A stretch of DNA of 40,324 nt, taken from the NCBI GenBank assembly GCA_030671085.1, contig DAOVAI010000004.1, positions 1 to 40,324 on the forward strand. Direction: 5' to 3'. How positions within the stretch are numbered: the first letter of the stretch is position 1; each line of letters opens with the position of its first letter. A program made the position numbers and the translations under genes. This document shows, piece after piece, positions 1 through 9,677 of this stretch. The notes under the pieces were generated by a model, which was given only the letters and a program-made list of their open reading frames with translations, was not told the DNA's origin and did not search any database. The stretch is from Pseudomonadota bacterium. GTDB lineage: Bacteria > Desulfobacterota > Desulfobulbia > Desulfobulbales > Desulfocapsaceae.

Positions 1-143
1 ACTAGCCATCATCTGCCTGTCTTTCAGCTTCTCCTTGTAAATCCATAAATAGTGGAGAAACGGATGATATGCAGGGGTGGAGCAGAATTCAGTTGTGATA
101 TCCCTGGAAATGAAAACAGGGGATCTGATAGAGTGAAGAGATC

Positions 144-304
144 AGTGTCACGGCAAGGATGAAATGTCGTATATTGCGCCACCATTTTTTGTGCTTGCGA
201 GGCACGGATTGATAAGCATAGTTGTGCTATGTGAATCAAGCCGTAACGAAGCAAGCGTGAAAAAGGGTAAGCAAGATGCGTCATTTCAGAGTTGACGGGA
301 CACT
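144..304. repeat. Dispersed palindromic element, family 2, copy a (161 bp, AGTGTC...GGACACT ends)
   Basis: Aligns along its length with 979..1140: GTGTCA..., CGTATATTGCG, GCATAG-n4-GCTATGT, AACG-AGCA, AAGGG-AGCAAGAT-CG, GGACACT. Ends are inverted. Confidence 0.8.
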
Positions 305-395
305 TAGGAGGTTGGGACAGGATCTGATGATGTTGCTTCCCTGTATCCTGGCCTCCTGAGGGAACTGGAACGCAAATTTTTTTAGCGGAGTTGCC

Positions 396-980
396 ATGAA
401 ACGAATTGTCCTGTTGGTCTTGGTCGGCCTCATGTCGGTTGTACTTTCCGGATGCGGGTACAATACCCTGCAGACCAAGGAAGAAGTGGTATTTAAGGCA
501 TGGGCCGATGTCGAGTCCACCCTGCAGCGGCGTGCAGAACTCATTCCTAACCTGGTGGAGACGGTAAAAGGTTACGCCAAGCATGAGCAGGAGACCCTGC
601 AGAGCGTCATTGAAGCGCGGTCCAAGGCGAGTTCTATTCAACTTTCTCCGGAAGACCTTAGTAATCCTGCTGCCATGCAGCAATTGCAGGCGGCACAGGG
701 AGGGCTTTCCTCTGCTCTTTCCCGGCTGCTTGTTACAGTGGAGCGTTATCCGGACCTGAAAGCCAATCAAAATTTCCTCGATCTGCAGAATCAACTTGAG
801 GGGACTGAAAACAGGATTAATGTGGCCCGGCAGCGGTATAATGCAGCGGTATCGGATTTCAATGGATCTATCAGGCGTTTTCCCGCTAACTTGACCAATA
901 AGTTCCTCCTCCAGCTTGAGAGGAAAGAGTATTTTAAGGCAGAAGAGGGCGCAAAAGAGGTGCCGAAGGTGAGTTTCTAG
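396..980 (+). CDS. lemA: LemA family lipoprotein
   Basis: 194-aa ORF. Lipobox LSGC near the N-terminus, then [36 protein letters not shown] typical of LemA. Followed by TPM-domain genes, a common partner. Confidence 0.95.
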   Translation: MKRIVLLVLVGLMSVVLSGCGYNTLQTKEEVVFKAWADVESTLQRRAELIPNLVETVKGYAKHEQETLQSVIEARSKASSIQLSPEDLSNPAAMQQLQAAQGGLSSALSRLLVTVERYPDLKANQNFLDLQNQLEGTENRINVARQRYNAAVSDFNGSIRRFPANLTNKFLLQLERKEYFKAEEGAKEVPKVSF

Positions 981-1140
981 TGTCATGTCAAGTGACAAAT
1001 GACGTAATATTGCGAAGTGATTTGGTGTTCCTGCAAGGCGAGGCTGAAGGCGCATAGCAGCGCTATGTAACTGAAGCCTCAACGCAGCAGGAACACCAAA
1101 GGGCGAGCAAGATACGATAGGTGGCGCTTGATAGGACACT
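979..1140. repeat. Dispersed palindromic element, family 2, copy b (162 bp)
   Basis: Homologous to 144..304 in the same orientation. Internal inverted arms TTGGTGTTCCTGC / GCAGGAACACCAA and GCATAG / CTATG(T). Its left end overlaps the lemA stop codon. Confidence 0.85.
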
Positions 1141-1155
1141 AAGAGAGTTTTTAAA

Positions 1156-1254
1156 AAAACGAATCGCAGAATATCGAACAGGGAGTAGTGAATGTCGAAG
1201 TGCTTTCCCTTGTTTCTGCGGTTCGAAATTCCCTGTTCGATATTTGACATTTTC
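1156..1254. repeat. Dispersed palindromic element, family 1, copy a
   Basis: Perfect 15-bp inverted arms AATATCGAACAGGGA (1170-1184) / TCCCTGTTCGATATT (1230-1244). Same sequence pattern at about 5046-5135 and 38423-38520. Confidence 0.85.
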
Positions 1255-1277
1255 TTGTAAACATTGACGTCAATGCG

Positions 1278-2171
1278 ATGAAACCTCTCAATACATTTCT
1301 CTGCTTCAAACTATTCGTTGTGTTCTCCCTCCTGACAGGATTTCCTTGCCTGGTTCCTCCTTTGGCTGCTCTGGATGTTCCAGCCCTTCAGGGGCGGGTA
1401 AACGACACTGCGGGTATGCTTTCCCAGAAGACCATCAATAACCTGGATAATCTCCTGGCAGCATTTGAAAGCAGCGATTCGACACAGATTGTGGTTTTGA
1501 CCATCCCTTCTCTTGAAGGGGAAGTGCTGGAAGAGTTTTCCCTGCGGGTCGTTGAAAAGTGGAAGATCGGCCAGAAGGGGGTGGATAATGGAGCCCTGCT
1601 TCTTGTTTCCAGGGATGACAGAAGACTCCGTATTGAGGTGGGATATGGACTGGAAGGGAGCCTGACCGACCTCACTGCCGGGCGGATTATCGGTGGGGTG
1701 ATTGTTCCCCGTTTCAAAGAGGGCAGATTTGATAAGGGAATAAGTGATGGGGCTCAGGCCATGATGCAGGCGATGAGGGGTGAGTTCACTGCCACTGCAG
1801 CTGCAAAGAATCAAAACACAAAAAATGATCCCGCAGGCCTTCTTTTTGTGCTTCTCTTTGGTTATGCCTTTGTTGGCAGGGCATTCCATAAGAAAAAGAT
1901 GGTTGCTGCCCTGGCAGGAGGGCTGGCCTCACCGGTTCTTGGGCTTATGTTTTTCCCTCAGCTGGGGCTGTGGCTCTTGGCCCTTGTTCCAGCTGGAATG
2001 CTCGGTGGCCTTTTTGCTGCTTCCCTTTCTCTGCCTCCTGGAAACAGCAACGGAAGGTCCGGTGGATTTTACATGGGCTCCGGCGGCTTTGGCCGTTCTT
2101 CCGGAGGGTTTGGAGGATTTGGCGGTGGTGGCGGCGGCTTTGGTGGCGGCGGTGCTTCAGGAAGGTGGTAA
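1278..2171 (+). CDS. TPM-domain (YgcG-like) membrane protein with Gly-rich C-terminus
   Basis: Signal peptide, then GRVNDTAGMLSQKTINNLDNLLAAFESSDSTQIVVLTIPSLEGEVLEEFSLRVVEKWKIGQKGVDNGALLLVSRDDRRLRIEVGYGLEGSLTD (TPM domain), TM segments, and tail GGFGGFGGGGGGFGGGGASGRW. Confidence 0.93.
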   Translation: MKPLNTFLCFKLFVVFSLLTGFPCLVPPLAALDVPALQGRVNDTAGMLSQKTINNLDNLLAAFESSDSTQIVVLTIPSLEGEVLEEFSLRVVEKWKIGQKGVDNGALLLVSRDDRRLRIEVGYGLEGSLTDLTAGRIIGGVIVPRFKEGRFDKGISDGAQAMMQAMRGEFTATAAAKNQNTKNDPAGLLFVLLFGYAFVGRAFHKKKMVAALAGGLASPVLGLMFFPQLGLWLLALVPAGMLGGLFAASLSLPPGNSNGRSGGFYMGSGGFGRSSGGFGGFGGGGGGFGGGGASGRW

Positions 2172-2173
2172 GG

Positions 2174-2824
2174 ATGAAGAGCCTGTCTCAGAATTTTTTA
2201 AGTGTTGAAGAGCAGAAAGCTGTAACAGATGCGGTGCACAGGGCCGAGCTGCGTACCTCTGGAGAGATCGTGCCCATGGTCGTCTCCCAGAGCCATTCCT
2301 ACCCCTTGGCCGTAATCAGGGGAGGGGCGCTTGTTGCCCTGGTCAGTGCTCTGCTGCTGACTGCTCCGGTGGCCGGGATGTTCTGGCTTGAGTCGACCAA
2401 TGTGTGGGTTTTTCTCAGCCTCTTTTTTCCCATTTTCTGGGGTACAACACTCCTTATTCAAACCATTCCCAGGCTGAAACGATTTCTTTTTTTGAACAAA
2501 GAGATGGCCGCAGAGGTGCAGGAAGCAGCACATGTCGCGTTTTTTACAGAACGCCTCTATAACACAAGGAATGCAAACGGAATTCTGATCTTTGTCTCTC
2601 TTCTGGAACACAGGGCATGGATCATTGCCGACAGCGGTATCAGTGACAAAATACCCGAGGAGCGATGGCAGGAGGCGGTTGCCGTCATTACCCGTGGTAT
2701 CCGCGACAAGAATCAGTGTCAGGCCCTCTGTCAGGCCATTGAGATGGTTGGTGGGATCCTGGAAAAAGAGTTTCCCATTGGTGAGGATGAGCTAAACGAA
2801 CTCCACAATCTCATTATCCGTTAA
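2174..2824 (+). CDS. Second TPM-domain membrane protein
   Basis: In-frame ATG at 2174, 3 nt after the preceding stop. FLSVEEQKAVTDAVHRAELRTSGEIVPMVVSQSHSYPLA..., two TM segments, NANGILIFVSLLEHRAWIIADSGI. Confidence 0.88.
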   Translation: MKSLSQNFLSVEEQKAVTDAVHRAELRTSGEIVPMVVSQSHSYPLAVIRGGALVALVSALLLTAPVAGMFWLESTNVWVFLSLFFPIFWGTTLLIQTIPRLKRFLFLNKEMAAEVQEAAHVAFFTERLYNTRNANGILIFVSLLEHRAWIIADSGISDKIPEERWQEAVAVITRGIRDKNQCQALCQAIEMVGGILEKEFPIGEDELNELHNLIIR

Positions 2825-2858
2825 AGGAACAGGGCGCACCGTCTCACCTGTCTGACAG

Positions 2859-2890
2859 AAAAGGATTTTTTTAATGGAGGGATCCTTTTT
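2859..2890 (+). terminator. Possible intrinsic terminator after the TPM genes
   Basis: AAAAGGAT...ATCCTTTTT stem 35 nt after the stop codon, T-rich 3' side; loop is long. Confidence 0.4.
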
Positions 2891-3029
2891 CTCTATTTCT
2901 CGTCAGTTTTGAGTTTTATGGGGGGCTGGGTAAGGGATAGTGGCGTAATACCAGGATTTTTTATACCAGCCTCTCTGCCTGGGATCGTCATCTGTCGGGC
3001 ATGAATACTTTTGCGCGGTTTCTTAGGTT

Positions 3030-3785
3030 TTGGGGTTGGAGACTGTAATGACATTTTCGAACAGGGTGTGCGGCAACGTGCTGAAAATTTTTTTCATGGT
3101 GTTAACGCTGCTCTGTTCAGGGGCTTCGGCAGCTCAGGCGGAGGAGGTTTTTGTCGACGAGCAGTTTACCTCTCTACAGCGTTGGAAACCATTTTATTTC
3201 CCAAAGATCGAGATGCACTCCTCTTACAGTACATCCACCTTGGATGGCGTTCCATGTTTGATAGCAGAAAGCAGTCATTCAGCCTCGGCCATACGCTTAA
3301 AGGAGCGCTTTAATGTCTATGATTTTCCAAATATCGCCTGGCGCTGGAAGGTGAGCAATGTCTACCAGAAGGGTGACTGCAGCAGAAAGGATGGTGACGA
3401 CTACCCTGTACGGCTCTGTGTGATGTTCGAGTATGATCCGGAAAAGGCATCCTTTGCCAAAATGATACAGTATGAGATAGCAAATGTGTTGTATGGTGAA
3501 TATCCTCCCCACAGCTCCCTGAATTATATCTGGGCCAACAAAGAACAAATGGCTCCGTTTGTCCCAAGCCCAAACAATGGTGTGACCATGATGATCCCTG
3601 TTGCCTCAGGGTCGGAAAAGGTTGGTGCATGGTTGGAGCACAGGGTAGATATAGTCCGCGATTACCGGGCCGCCTTTGGTGAAGATCCACCGTCCATAGC
3701 CTCCATTGCCGTCATGAGCGATTCGGATAATAGTGGAGAGTCGGCCAGGGCATACATCGATTATATCAGGGTGTATGAGGAATAA
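3030..3785 (+). CDS. DUF3047 family exported protein
   Basis: Signal peptide; LKERFNVYDFPNIAWRWKVSNVYQKGDCSRKDGDDYPVRLCVMFEY and IAVMSDSDNSGESARAYIDYIRVY match the DUF3047 pattern. Confidence 0.8.
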   Translation: MGLETVMTFSNRVCGNVLKIFFMVLTLLCSGASAAQAEEVFVDEQFTSLQRWKPFYFPKIEMHSSYSTSTLDGVPCLIAESSHSASAIRLKERFNVYDFPNIAWRWKVSNVYQKGDCSRKDGDDYPVRLCVMFEYDPEKASFAKMIQYEIANVLYGEYPPHSSLNYIWANKEQMAPFVPSPNNGVTMMIPVASGSEKVGAWLEHRVDIVRDYRAAFGEDPPSIASIAVMSDSDNSGESARAYIDYIRVYEE

Positions 3786-4029
3786 CGAAGAGGAAGGGGA
3801 CGTAACTCGTTTTGCTGCAGATTTTGCTTTGAAAATATTTGTCTGCACCCTATGATTCCACCTACTTCTTCACGGTCCGCCATTCAAGATCCACCCTCCT
3901 GGCAACCGCATCGTATGAACCCAGCTGCTGAACCCATAGTTCTGATCTTCCAAAGAGTTACCTGTTCAATCGCAAGTTGTCAGGAGAAACGGAGATCAAG
4001 ACAGTTTCCTTTTCTCTTGCCCACCATCG

Positions 4030-5004
4030 TCACATGGTCACGAAAAAATAGATGCAGCCCATGAGAATCAGGCTTCCGATACGGAAGATTTGATTGAAAA
4101 GAATGAGCTCTGCTGCAATTTTCGGTTTGAAGATACCTGCGTAATAGGGGAATTGATGGCGGATGGCACGCACCGGTGACGAGAGAACATTGCCAACCAG
4201 CAGAGCCAGGATGATATCTCGATAATTCATACTCCCCTCCTGGAGCAGGGCTCCTGCCATTGCCAGTCCGGCAGTGAATTCTGCCGCAATATGGAGGGTG
4301 ATGATTCCCATGGACTGGGGAGAGAGCCAGGGGAGAAAGGAAAGGTACGTGGCCATGAGTTCTTCAAGGACGGTGAAGACACCACCTCGATGCAGGAAAA
4401 AGACGAGAATATAGATGGGGACTGTGAATTGGATAATTTTTCGAATACGTTTTTTAAAACGTTTCCAACTTTTTTCCAGTGCTCCCCGCCAGTCAACTCC
4501 CTGTGTCTTTCCGTCCTTTCCCTCGGGAATAATGGCAACCGGTTTTATACGAGGAGGAAGGAGAAAGCGGCTGAGGATGATGATTGAAAAGGTGCGGAAG
4601 ATGGCAGCACCAAAGGTCAGTCCCACATAGATTATTGCCGCCCCTTTGATGAAAGGAGCGGTGATGAAAAAGACAGTGGGAAGATGGAGGAAATAGGTGG
4701 GCAGACTGTTAAAGAGGTTTGACAGGATCAGCTCTTTTTTCTCTATTTTTTTCTGTTCATAGGCTTCGGAAAGCATGGTGTTTGCCGTAACGCCTGAAAA
4801 GAGGGCCATGGAGAAGGATGCGCCTGCAGTATCAGAGAGATTCCCAAGCCTGATAAGTGGCCGAGCCAGGGCAGCAATCTTACTGGTCCAGTTCAGGGAC
4901 TCGATGAAACTGGCCACCAGTAGACCGATGGAGATGAAACATATCAGGCGGATCAGGGGCCAGACCAGGCTGATCCAGAGCTGAGGCAGGATGTCGAGTT
5001 GCAT
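4030..5004 (-). CDS. Nucleoside-recognition (Gate) domain integral membrane protein
   Basis: Multi-TM ORF (track 4030..5043). SDTAGASFSMALFSGVTANTMLSEAYEQKKIEKKELILSNLFNSLPTYFLHLPTV is Gate-domain-like. ATG at 5004 gives a plausible mature start. Confidence 0.75.
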   Translation of the reverse strand: MQLDILPQLWISLVWPLIRLICFISIGLLVASFIESLNWTSKIAALARPLIRLGNLSDTAGASFSMALFSGVTANTMLSEAYEQKKIEKKELILSNLFNSLPTYFLHLPTVFFITAPFIKGAAIIYVGLTFGAAIFRTFSIIILSRFLLPPRIKPVAIIPEGKDGKTQGVDWRGALEKSWKRFKKRIRKIIQFTVPIYILVFFLHRGGVFTVLEELMATYLSFLPWLSPQSMGIITLHIAAEFTAGLAMAGALLQEGSMNYRDIILALLVGNVLSSPVRAIRHQFPYYAGIFKPKIAAELILFNQIFRIGSLILMGCIYFFVTM

Positions 5005-5045
5005 GAGAGGAAAGACTCTTGACGTGCTGGAAGGGAGGTTCAAAA

Positions 5046-5135
5046 AGATATCGAATGTCGAACTGGGAATATTGAACCGTAGAAGTTTACGGCTTTAACA
5101 TTCGATATTCCCTGTTCGATATTCTGCTGTTCATG
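5046..5135. repeat. Dispersed palindromic element, family 1, copy b
   Basis: ATCGAATGTCGAACTGGGAATATTGAACCGTAG...ATTCGATATTCCCTGTTCGATATTC; imperfect inverted repeat related to 1156..1254 and 38423..38520. Confidence 0.75.
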
Positions 5136-5192
5136 TTTCAATGGATTTCTTGAAACACGAGAACGTTGCCTTAGGCCTATTCGATTGGGGAG

Positions 5193-6104
5193 CTACTCTG
5201 CAGCAGGAGGCAAGCCTTCACGGTTATTAAAGAGGAGGCTGCCCAGCCGTTCTTTTTCATAGGCATCCCGACTATTCAGGTATTCCTGCTGCTCCTGGCT
5301 TCGGATATCGGCATCTCTATTGTAAAATCTTGAACGTTTGGCAATGAGCGTTTTCCAGTCTTCAAAATGTTTGTAGAAAAGTTTCTCCACAGTTCCGTCT
5401 TTCACAAGACCATGAAGTTTTTTGTTGATGGCCGGGAGATGGGCTGCCAGGGGAGAGGTCTTGGTCACTGTGATATGGAATGTCTGGGTGGTCACAGGCG
5501 GGTCAAGGATGGTAATAGCATCTTCTCCCTGCAGAAGTCTGGCATAGATGAGCGCGGTGTAAAGATCAACAATAAGGTAGTCAGCTTCACCCAGGTTCAG
5601 GAGTTGGATTGCACGTTCAAAGGCAATAAACTGAACATCAAGTTTTTCCTTGATGAACTGATCAAATTCCTGTCCGTAGCTTTCCCCTACGTTACTTACT
5701 CCTTTTTTGCCGATCAGAGATTCCCAGCGGCCAAAGGGAAATTCTTTGCCTCGCTCGACAACAATGACAGTGGGTTGCGGCAGATAGGGCAGTGAAAAAT
5801 CCATATATTCACCACGGGCATCATTTTTATAGGCAGCCACAATCATATCAACCTTGCCGCTTTTGCTCTTGTCCTGGACCTGCTGCCAGTCACCTTCCAC
5901 TCTGATATCAAAACTCAGATCAAGCTCGGTTAAAATCGAGGCAGCAAGATCGGGACCAAGCCCTGTGAGCTTGTTGTACTGCTCCCACATCACCGGCGGA
6001 GCCTTGGGGTTTCCTGAGACGATAAACATTTCTGCCGCTGCATAGTTGAGAGGCAGCAGGCAGGAAAAGATGAAACAGGAGACAATCAGGGGAAAAGTTT
6101 TCAT
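5193..6104 (-). CDS. Periplasmic solute-binding protein, type 2 (amino-acid ABC transporter / bacterial extracellular family 3-like)
   Basis: Signal peptide MKTFPLIVSCFIFSCLLPLNYAAA; YNKLTGLGPDLAASILTELDLSFDIRVEGDWQQVQDKSKSGKVDMIVAAYKNDARGEYMDFSLPYLPQPTVIVV typical of PBP2. Confidence 0.85.
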   Translation of the reverse strand: MKTFPLIVSCFIFSCLLPLNYAAAEMFIVSGNPKAPPVMWEQYNKLTGLGPDLAASILTELDLSFDIRVEGDWQQVQDKSKSGKVDMIVAAYKNDARGEYMDFSLPYLPQPTVIVVERGKEFPFGRWESLIGKKGVSNVGESYGQEFDQFIKEKLDVQFIAFERAIQLLNLGEADYLIVDLYTALIYARLLQGEDAITILDPPVTTQTFHITVTKTSPLAAHLPAINKKLHGLVKDGTVEKLFYKHFEDWKTLIAKRSRFYNRDADIRSQEQQEYLNSRDAYEKERLGSLLFNNREGLPPAAE

Positions 6105-6203
6105 AACACCTCGATTTGGAATCAATAGCTTTGTTTTTTTTAAAAATGTCTTTTACTGAAAGGAAGTTTCTGTATAGACTGCTTATTCATGACAATGCTT
6201 TGC

Positions 6204-6377
6204 TGATGGCGTCGTATTTATACCCTTTAGGGTGAAAACTCTTCATCTGCTTCGTTGCTGCGAATTTTCTATCATTACGACGTACCTTAGTACGCCGAAA
6301 TAATAGAAATTTCACACGCCCCGCATATGAAGTTTTTTACTTAGCCATTGATAATTTTTAGTTTTTACGAGATTGTC
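6204..6377. repeat. Dispersed palindromic element, family 3, copy a
   Basis: Shares GATGGCGT.G, ATCTGCTTCGTTG, TTTTCTATCATTACGACGTAC, CGCATATGAAG.TTTTTACTTAGCCAT and AGTTTTTACGAGATTGTC with 19676..19830. Confidence 0.85.
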
Positions 6378-6402
6378 GTTGCTGACTATACAGGAGAATT
6401 TC

Positions 6403-8265
6403 CTAAAGGGAAAGGTCATGGATTAGACAGTGTGCATATAATCCTTTTGGATCGTTGAAGAACAAGATTTCCCGGATCGGAGCCAGCAGTCGACCAAGGG
6501 CTGTCAGCAGGGATGGAGGAATGACTGTTGAGGTCAACACATCACTGATCGTACCGGAAAAGAGCTGGAGGATTTCATCTTTGACGGTCAAGGGTTTACG
6601 GATATAGCTTGCCGAATAATCATCTATTCCAGCAAGTGCTGCCGCAGAGGCAATGGCATCATTCAAGGTTCCCAGTTCATCGACAAGTCCAAGTCTCTGT
6701 GCGGCTGCACCATCAAAAATCCGGCCTTCGGCAACTCGGCTTACTTCTTCTCGACTCATGGACCTCCCCTGGGCAACAATTCCAAGAAACTGGTCGTAGC
6801 CGTGATGCAGACTGATTTGGATGGACTCTTTCAGGGAAGGGGAAAGGGGCTGGGTCAAGTCCAGGGCAGCTGCCAGGCTGGTGGTACCCACTCCGTCGTT
6901 GTAGATACCTAAGCCTGAAAGGCTTTTCTCAAAGGTGGGAATTGCTGCAAAGATCCCGATGGATCCTGTCAGGGTCACTGGTGAGGCCCATATTTTATCA
7001 GCATCTGCTGCAATCCAGTATCCTCCGGAGGCAGCCATGGAACCCATGGAGACCACCAGCGGTTTCCCACTTTTTTTGTACTCTAAAATCTCCTGCCGGA
7101 TCACCTCAGAGGCAAAGACGGAGCCACCACCTGAATTGATACGTAGGACCAGTCCCTTGATACCACTGTCTTTTCGAGCCTTGCGAATCAGTTCTCCGAT
7201 TGTGTCTCCACCAATGGTGCCGATGGGTTGTTCTCCATTGAGGATGGTACCCCGGGCTATGATGATACCGATGGAGCCATCTGCAGCCGGGGGATCGATA
7301 AAGGAGTGGGGGATGGTTTTCAGGTAATCATTCAGGCCGATCTGTTTAAAACTTCCATCCTGGTCTTTTCCTGTTATCTCGACCAGGTAACTGCGCAGCT
7401 CTTCCCGGGTTTTTAATCCATCTACAAGTCCTGTCTCCAGGGCAAGGCGGGCGGTATCTCCGTCAACTGTGGCCAGCTCAGAGGCGATGTTTTCAGTATA
7501 TCCCCTGAGGCTTTCTGCACTCAGTTTCCGTTCCCGGCTGATGTCTGTGGTGACAGTGTCCCAGAGTGCTGTCAACCATGTCAGGTTCTGGGATTTGGCC
7601 TCCTCGGACATGGAATTACGCATTATCGGTTCCAGGGCCGATTTGAAGGTGCCGACACGAAAGATGTGGTAGTTGATCTTCAGTCTGTTGATGGCATCTT
7701 TGAAATAGAGTCTGTAGGCCCCGAGACCGTGCACATCAACCGCTCCCATGGGGTTGAGATAGATCTCGTCGGCAAAACTGGCGAGGTAGTAGGCCTTCTG
7801 CTGGTAAAAATCTTCTGCAGCAATAATTTTTTTGCCACTGGCTTTAAAGTCAGTGAGAGCCTTGCCTATAATCTGCAGTTGATTTAAGCCTACTGAGCCC
7901 AGTTTGTTGAGATCAAGCAGGATACAGCTAACCTTATCGTCAACAGCCGCCTCTCCAATGGCATCAAGGATGTCCTGGAACAGCGTTTCTGTGGGCAGGG
8001 TTTTGAGGCCGAGCTTGTCGTTGAGTATGGAAGAGAATGGGTCGGCAGGTTGTTTTTCTTCGACTATGTCTCCGGAGAGACTGAGGACCAGGGCTCCACT
8101 GGTGGGAATTTTAACTTCTTTTTTCGGAGAATAGGTGGAGATTGAAGTAAAGATAAAGAAAAGCAGGGCCAGGAAGGCAAGATTAAGGGTGAATATCCTG
8201 ACCCCTGTGAGAACTTTTCCTACCCATCGGAAAATATTAACGATTGAACGAATGAGATCTTTCAT
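6403..8265 (-). CDS. sppA: Signal peptide peptidase SppA, 67K type (protease IV)
   Basis: 620 aa. LRINSGGGSVFASEVIRQEI, VVSMGSMAASGGYWIAADADKIWASPVTLTGSIGIF; N-terminal TM; duplicated S49 domains. Confidence 0.96.
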   Translation of the reverse strand: MKDLIRSIVNIFRWVGKVLTGVRIFTLNLAFLALLFFIFTSISTYSPKKEVKIPTSGALVLSLSGDIVEEKQPADPFSSILNDKLGLKTLPTETLFQDILDAIGEAAVDDKVSCILLDLNKLGSVGLNQLQIIGKALTDFKASGKKIIAAEDFYQQKAYYLASFADEIYLNPMGAVDVHGLGAYRLYFKDAINRLKINYHIFRVGTFKSALEPIMRNSMSEEAKSQNLTWLTALWDTVTTDISRERKLSAESLRGYTENIASELATVDGDTARLALETGLVDGLKTREELRSYLVEITGKDQDGSFKQIGLNDYLKTIPHSFIDPPAADGSIGIIIARGTILNGEQPIGTIGGDTIGELIRKARKDSGIKGLVLRINSGGGSVFASEVIRQEILEYKKSGKPLVVSMGSMAASGGYWIAADADKIWASPVTLTGSIGIFAAIPTFEKSLSGLGIYNDGVGTTSLAAALDLTQPLSPSLKESIQISLHHGYDQFLGIVAQGRSMSREEVSRVAEGRIFDGAAAQRLGLVDELGTLNDAIASAAALAGIDDYSASYIRKPLTVKDEILQLFSGTISDVLTSTVIPPSLLTALGRLLAPIREILFFNDPKGLYAHCLIHDLSL

Positions 8266-8406
8266 TGGTTTATGTGTGTAAGAGGAGGGCTGGTTGCTCG
8301 TATAACAAAGCAGACAGAGTAAATAAAATCATAGCAAGCTCATATATAGAAGTAAACAGTCTTTTCCGTTTGTAAAGCCTGGGGAGGGATTCTCATTCCA
8401 GGTTTT

Positions 8407-9519
8407 CTACTCTATCCGGTTTATGATCGCTTGCGCTTTTTCTGCAAAAGGGAGCTGGAGCTGGACAGGTTTTTTCTCGGAGTTTGTTGTCAGATTGGAA
8501 ATGGTGATGCCCAGGAGACGTATGCGTGTCCTGCCTGCTTCTGTGGAGCGAAGAAGGTGAGAAGTATGCTGCAGGATATCCTGTGCGTTATGGAGGGGGG
8601 ATCGGAGGCTGAGTGAACGGGTTACGGTGGTGAAGTCATGATAGCGTACTTTGAGCGTCAGTGTATGGCCTCCCATTGCCTTGGCGTGCAATCCCTCCCC
8701 AACCTTATGGGCAAGATCCCGGATGACTTCCCGTACCTGGCCGAGTTCAATGATATCAGTGTGCAGGGTGGTTTCTGTGCCGATGGATTTTCGTTTTCGT
8801 CTGGACTGCACAGGACGTATATCCACACCTCTTGCAATATCATGGAAGTAGGCCCCGGCCTTTCCGAATAAGGCTGTAAGCTCTTTTTTATCAAAGCGCA
8901 ATAGATCCTGTCCAGTGCGCACACCCAGGGTATGCATTTTCTCCTCGGTGACTTTTCCAACACCGTAAAATTTTCCAATAGCCAGGGAGGCGAGAAAGCT
9001 TTTGGCCTGTGCAGGTGAAATAATGGTCAAGCCGTCCGGTTTGTTCAGGTCTGATGCCGTTTTTGCCAGGAACTTGTTATAGGAGACCCCGGCAGAAGCG
9101 GTGAGACCGGTTTCGTGAAAAATTCGACTGCGGATGTTTTCTGCTGTCTCGGCAGCAGAGGAAAGAGAGTGGTGGTCCAGGGTGATATCAAGAAAGGCCT
9201 CATCCAGGGAGAGGGGTTCCACGAGAGGGGTGTAGTGGCGAAAGATCTCCATGATCTGAGTAGACACTTCACGGTATCTCTCTTTTCTCGGGCGGACAAA
9301 GACAGCCTGGGGACAGAGCCTGGATGCCTTGGCCCCGGCCATGGCCGAGTGGATTCCATATCTCCTGGCTTCATACGAGCAGGCTGCCACCACACCCCGA
9401 CCTTTGGGATTGCCACCGACAATAAGGGGTCTGCCCGCGAGTTTGGGGTTGTCCAGTTGTTCCACCGAGGCAAAAAAAGCATCCATGTCTATGTGGACTA
9501 TGTGTCGTTGTTGTGTCAT
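8407..9519 (-). CDS. dinB: DNA polymerase IV (Y-family)
   Basis: HIDMDAFFASVEQLDNPKLAGRPLIVGG, CSYEARRYGIHSAMA, PLSLDEAFLDIT, GVSYNKFLAKTASDLNKPDGLTII. Confidence 0.97.
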   Translation of the reverse strand: MTQQRHIVHIDMDAFFASVEQLDNPKLAGRPLIVGGNPKGRGVVAACSYEARRYGIHSAMAGAKASRLCPQAVFVRPRKERYREVSTQIMEIFRHYTPLVEPLSLDEAFLDITLDHHSLSSAAETAENIRSRIFHETGLTASAGVSYNKFLAKTASDLNKPDGLTIISPAQAKSFLASLAIGKFYGVGKVTEEKMHTLGVRTGQDLLRFDKKELTALFGKAGAYFHDIARGVDIRPVQSRRKRKSIGTETTLHTDIIELGQVREVIRDLAHKVGEGLHAKAMGGHTLTLKVRYHDFTTVTRSLSLRSPLHNAQDILQHTSHLLRSTEAGRTRIRLLGITISNLTTNSEKKPVQLQLPFAEKAQAIINRIE

Positions 9520-9677
9520 CTATCTGTTTTTACGCCGACAGAGAAGAAAAAGCAATTGACAGTTTCAGGGAGTGACAAAAGGGGGTGTTGTGATGATGCG
9601 TTCCATGCTACAGTATGAAGATTGTAAAGGATTTACAGAAGAGTATATACGTTGTCGCCTGGTAATGGGAGAAGTTT

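Noticed and set aside
24-1250. 408-aa minus-strand ORF opposite lemA
   Set aside because: Shadow ORF: it spans repeat elements and lies antisense to a clear LemA gene; the translation resembles no protein family.
1970-2171. N-terminal extension of the second TPM ORF (Trp/Arg-rich)
   Set aside because: Out-of-frame translation of the Gly-rich tail of the upstream TPM gene; the ATG at 2174 is the sensible start.
3786-4029. Possible decayed gene (fragments such as YLFNRKLSGETEIKTVSFSLAHHRH in one frame)
   Set aside because: Interrupted by stops and no family recognised; not enough to call a pseudogene. BLASTX would decide.
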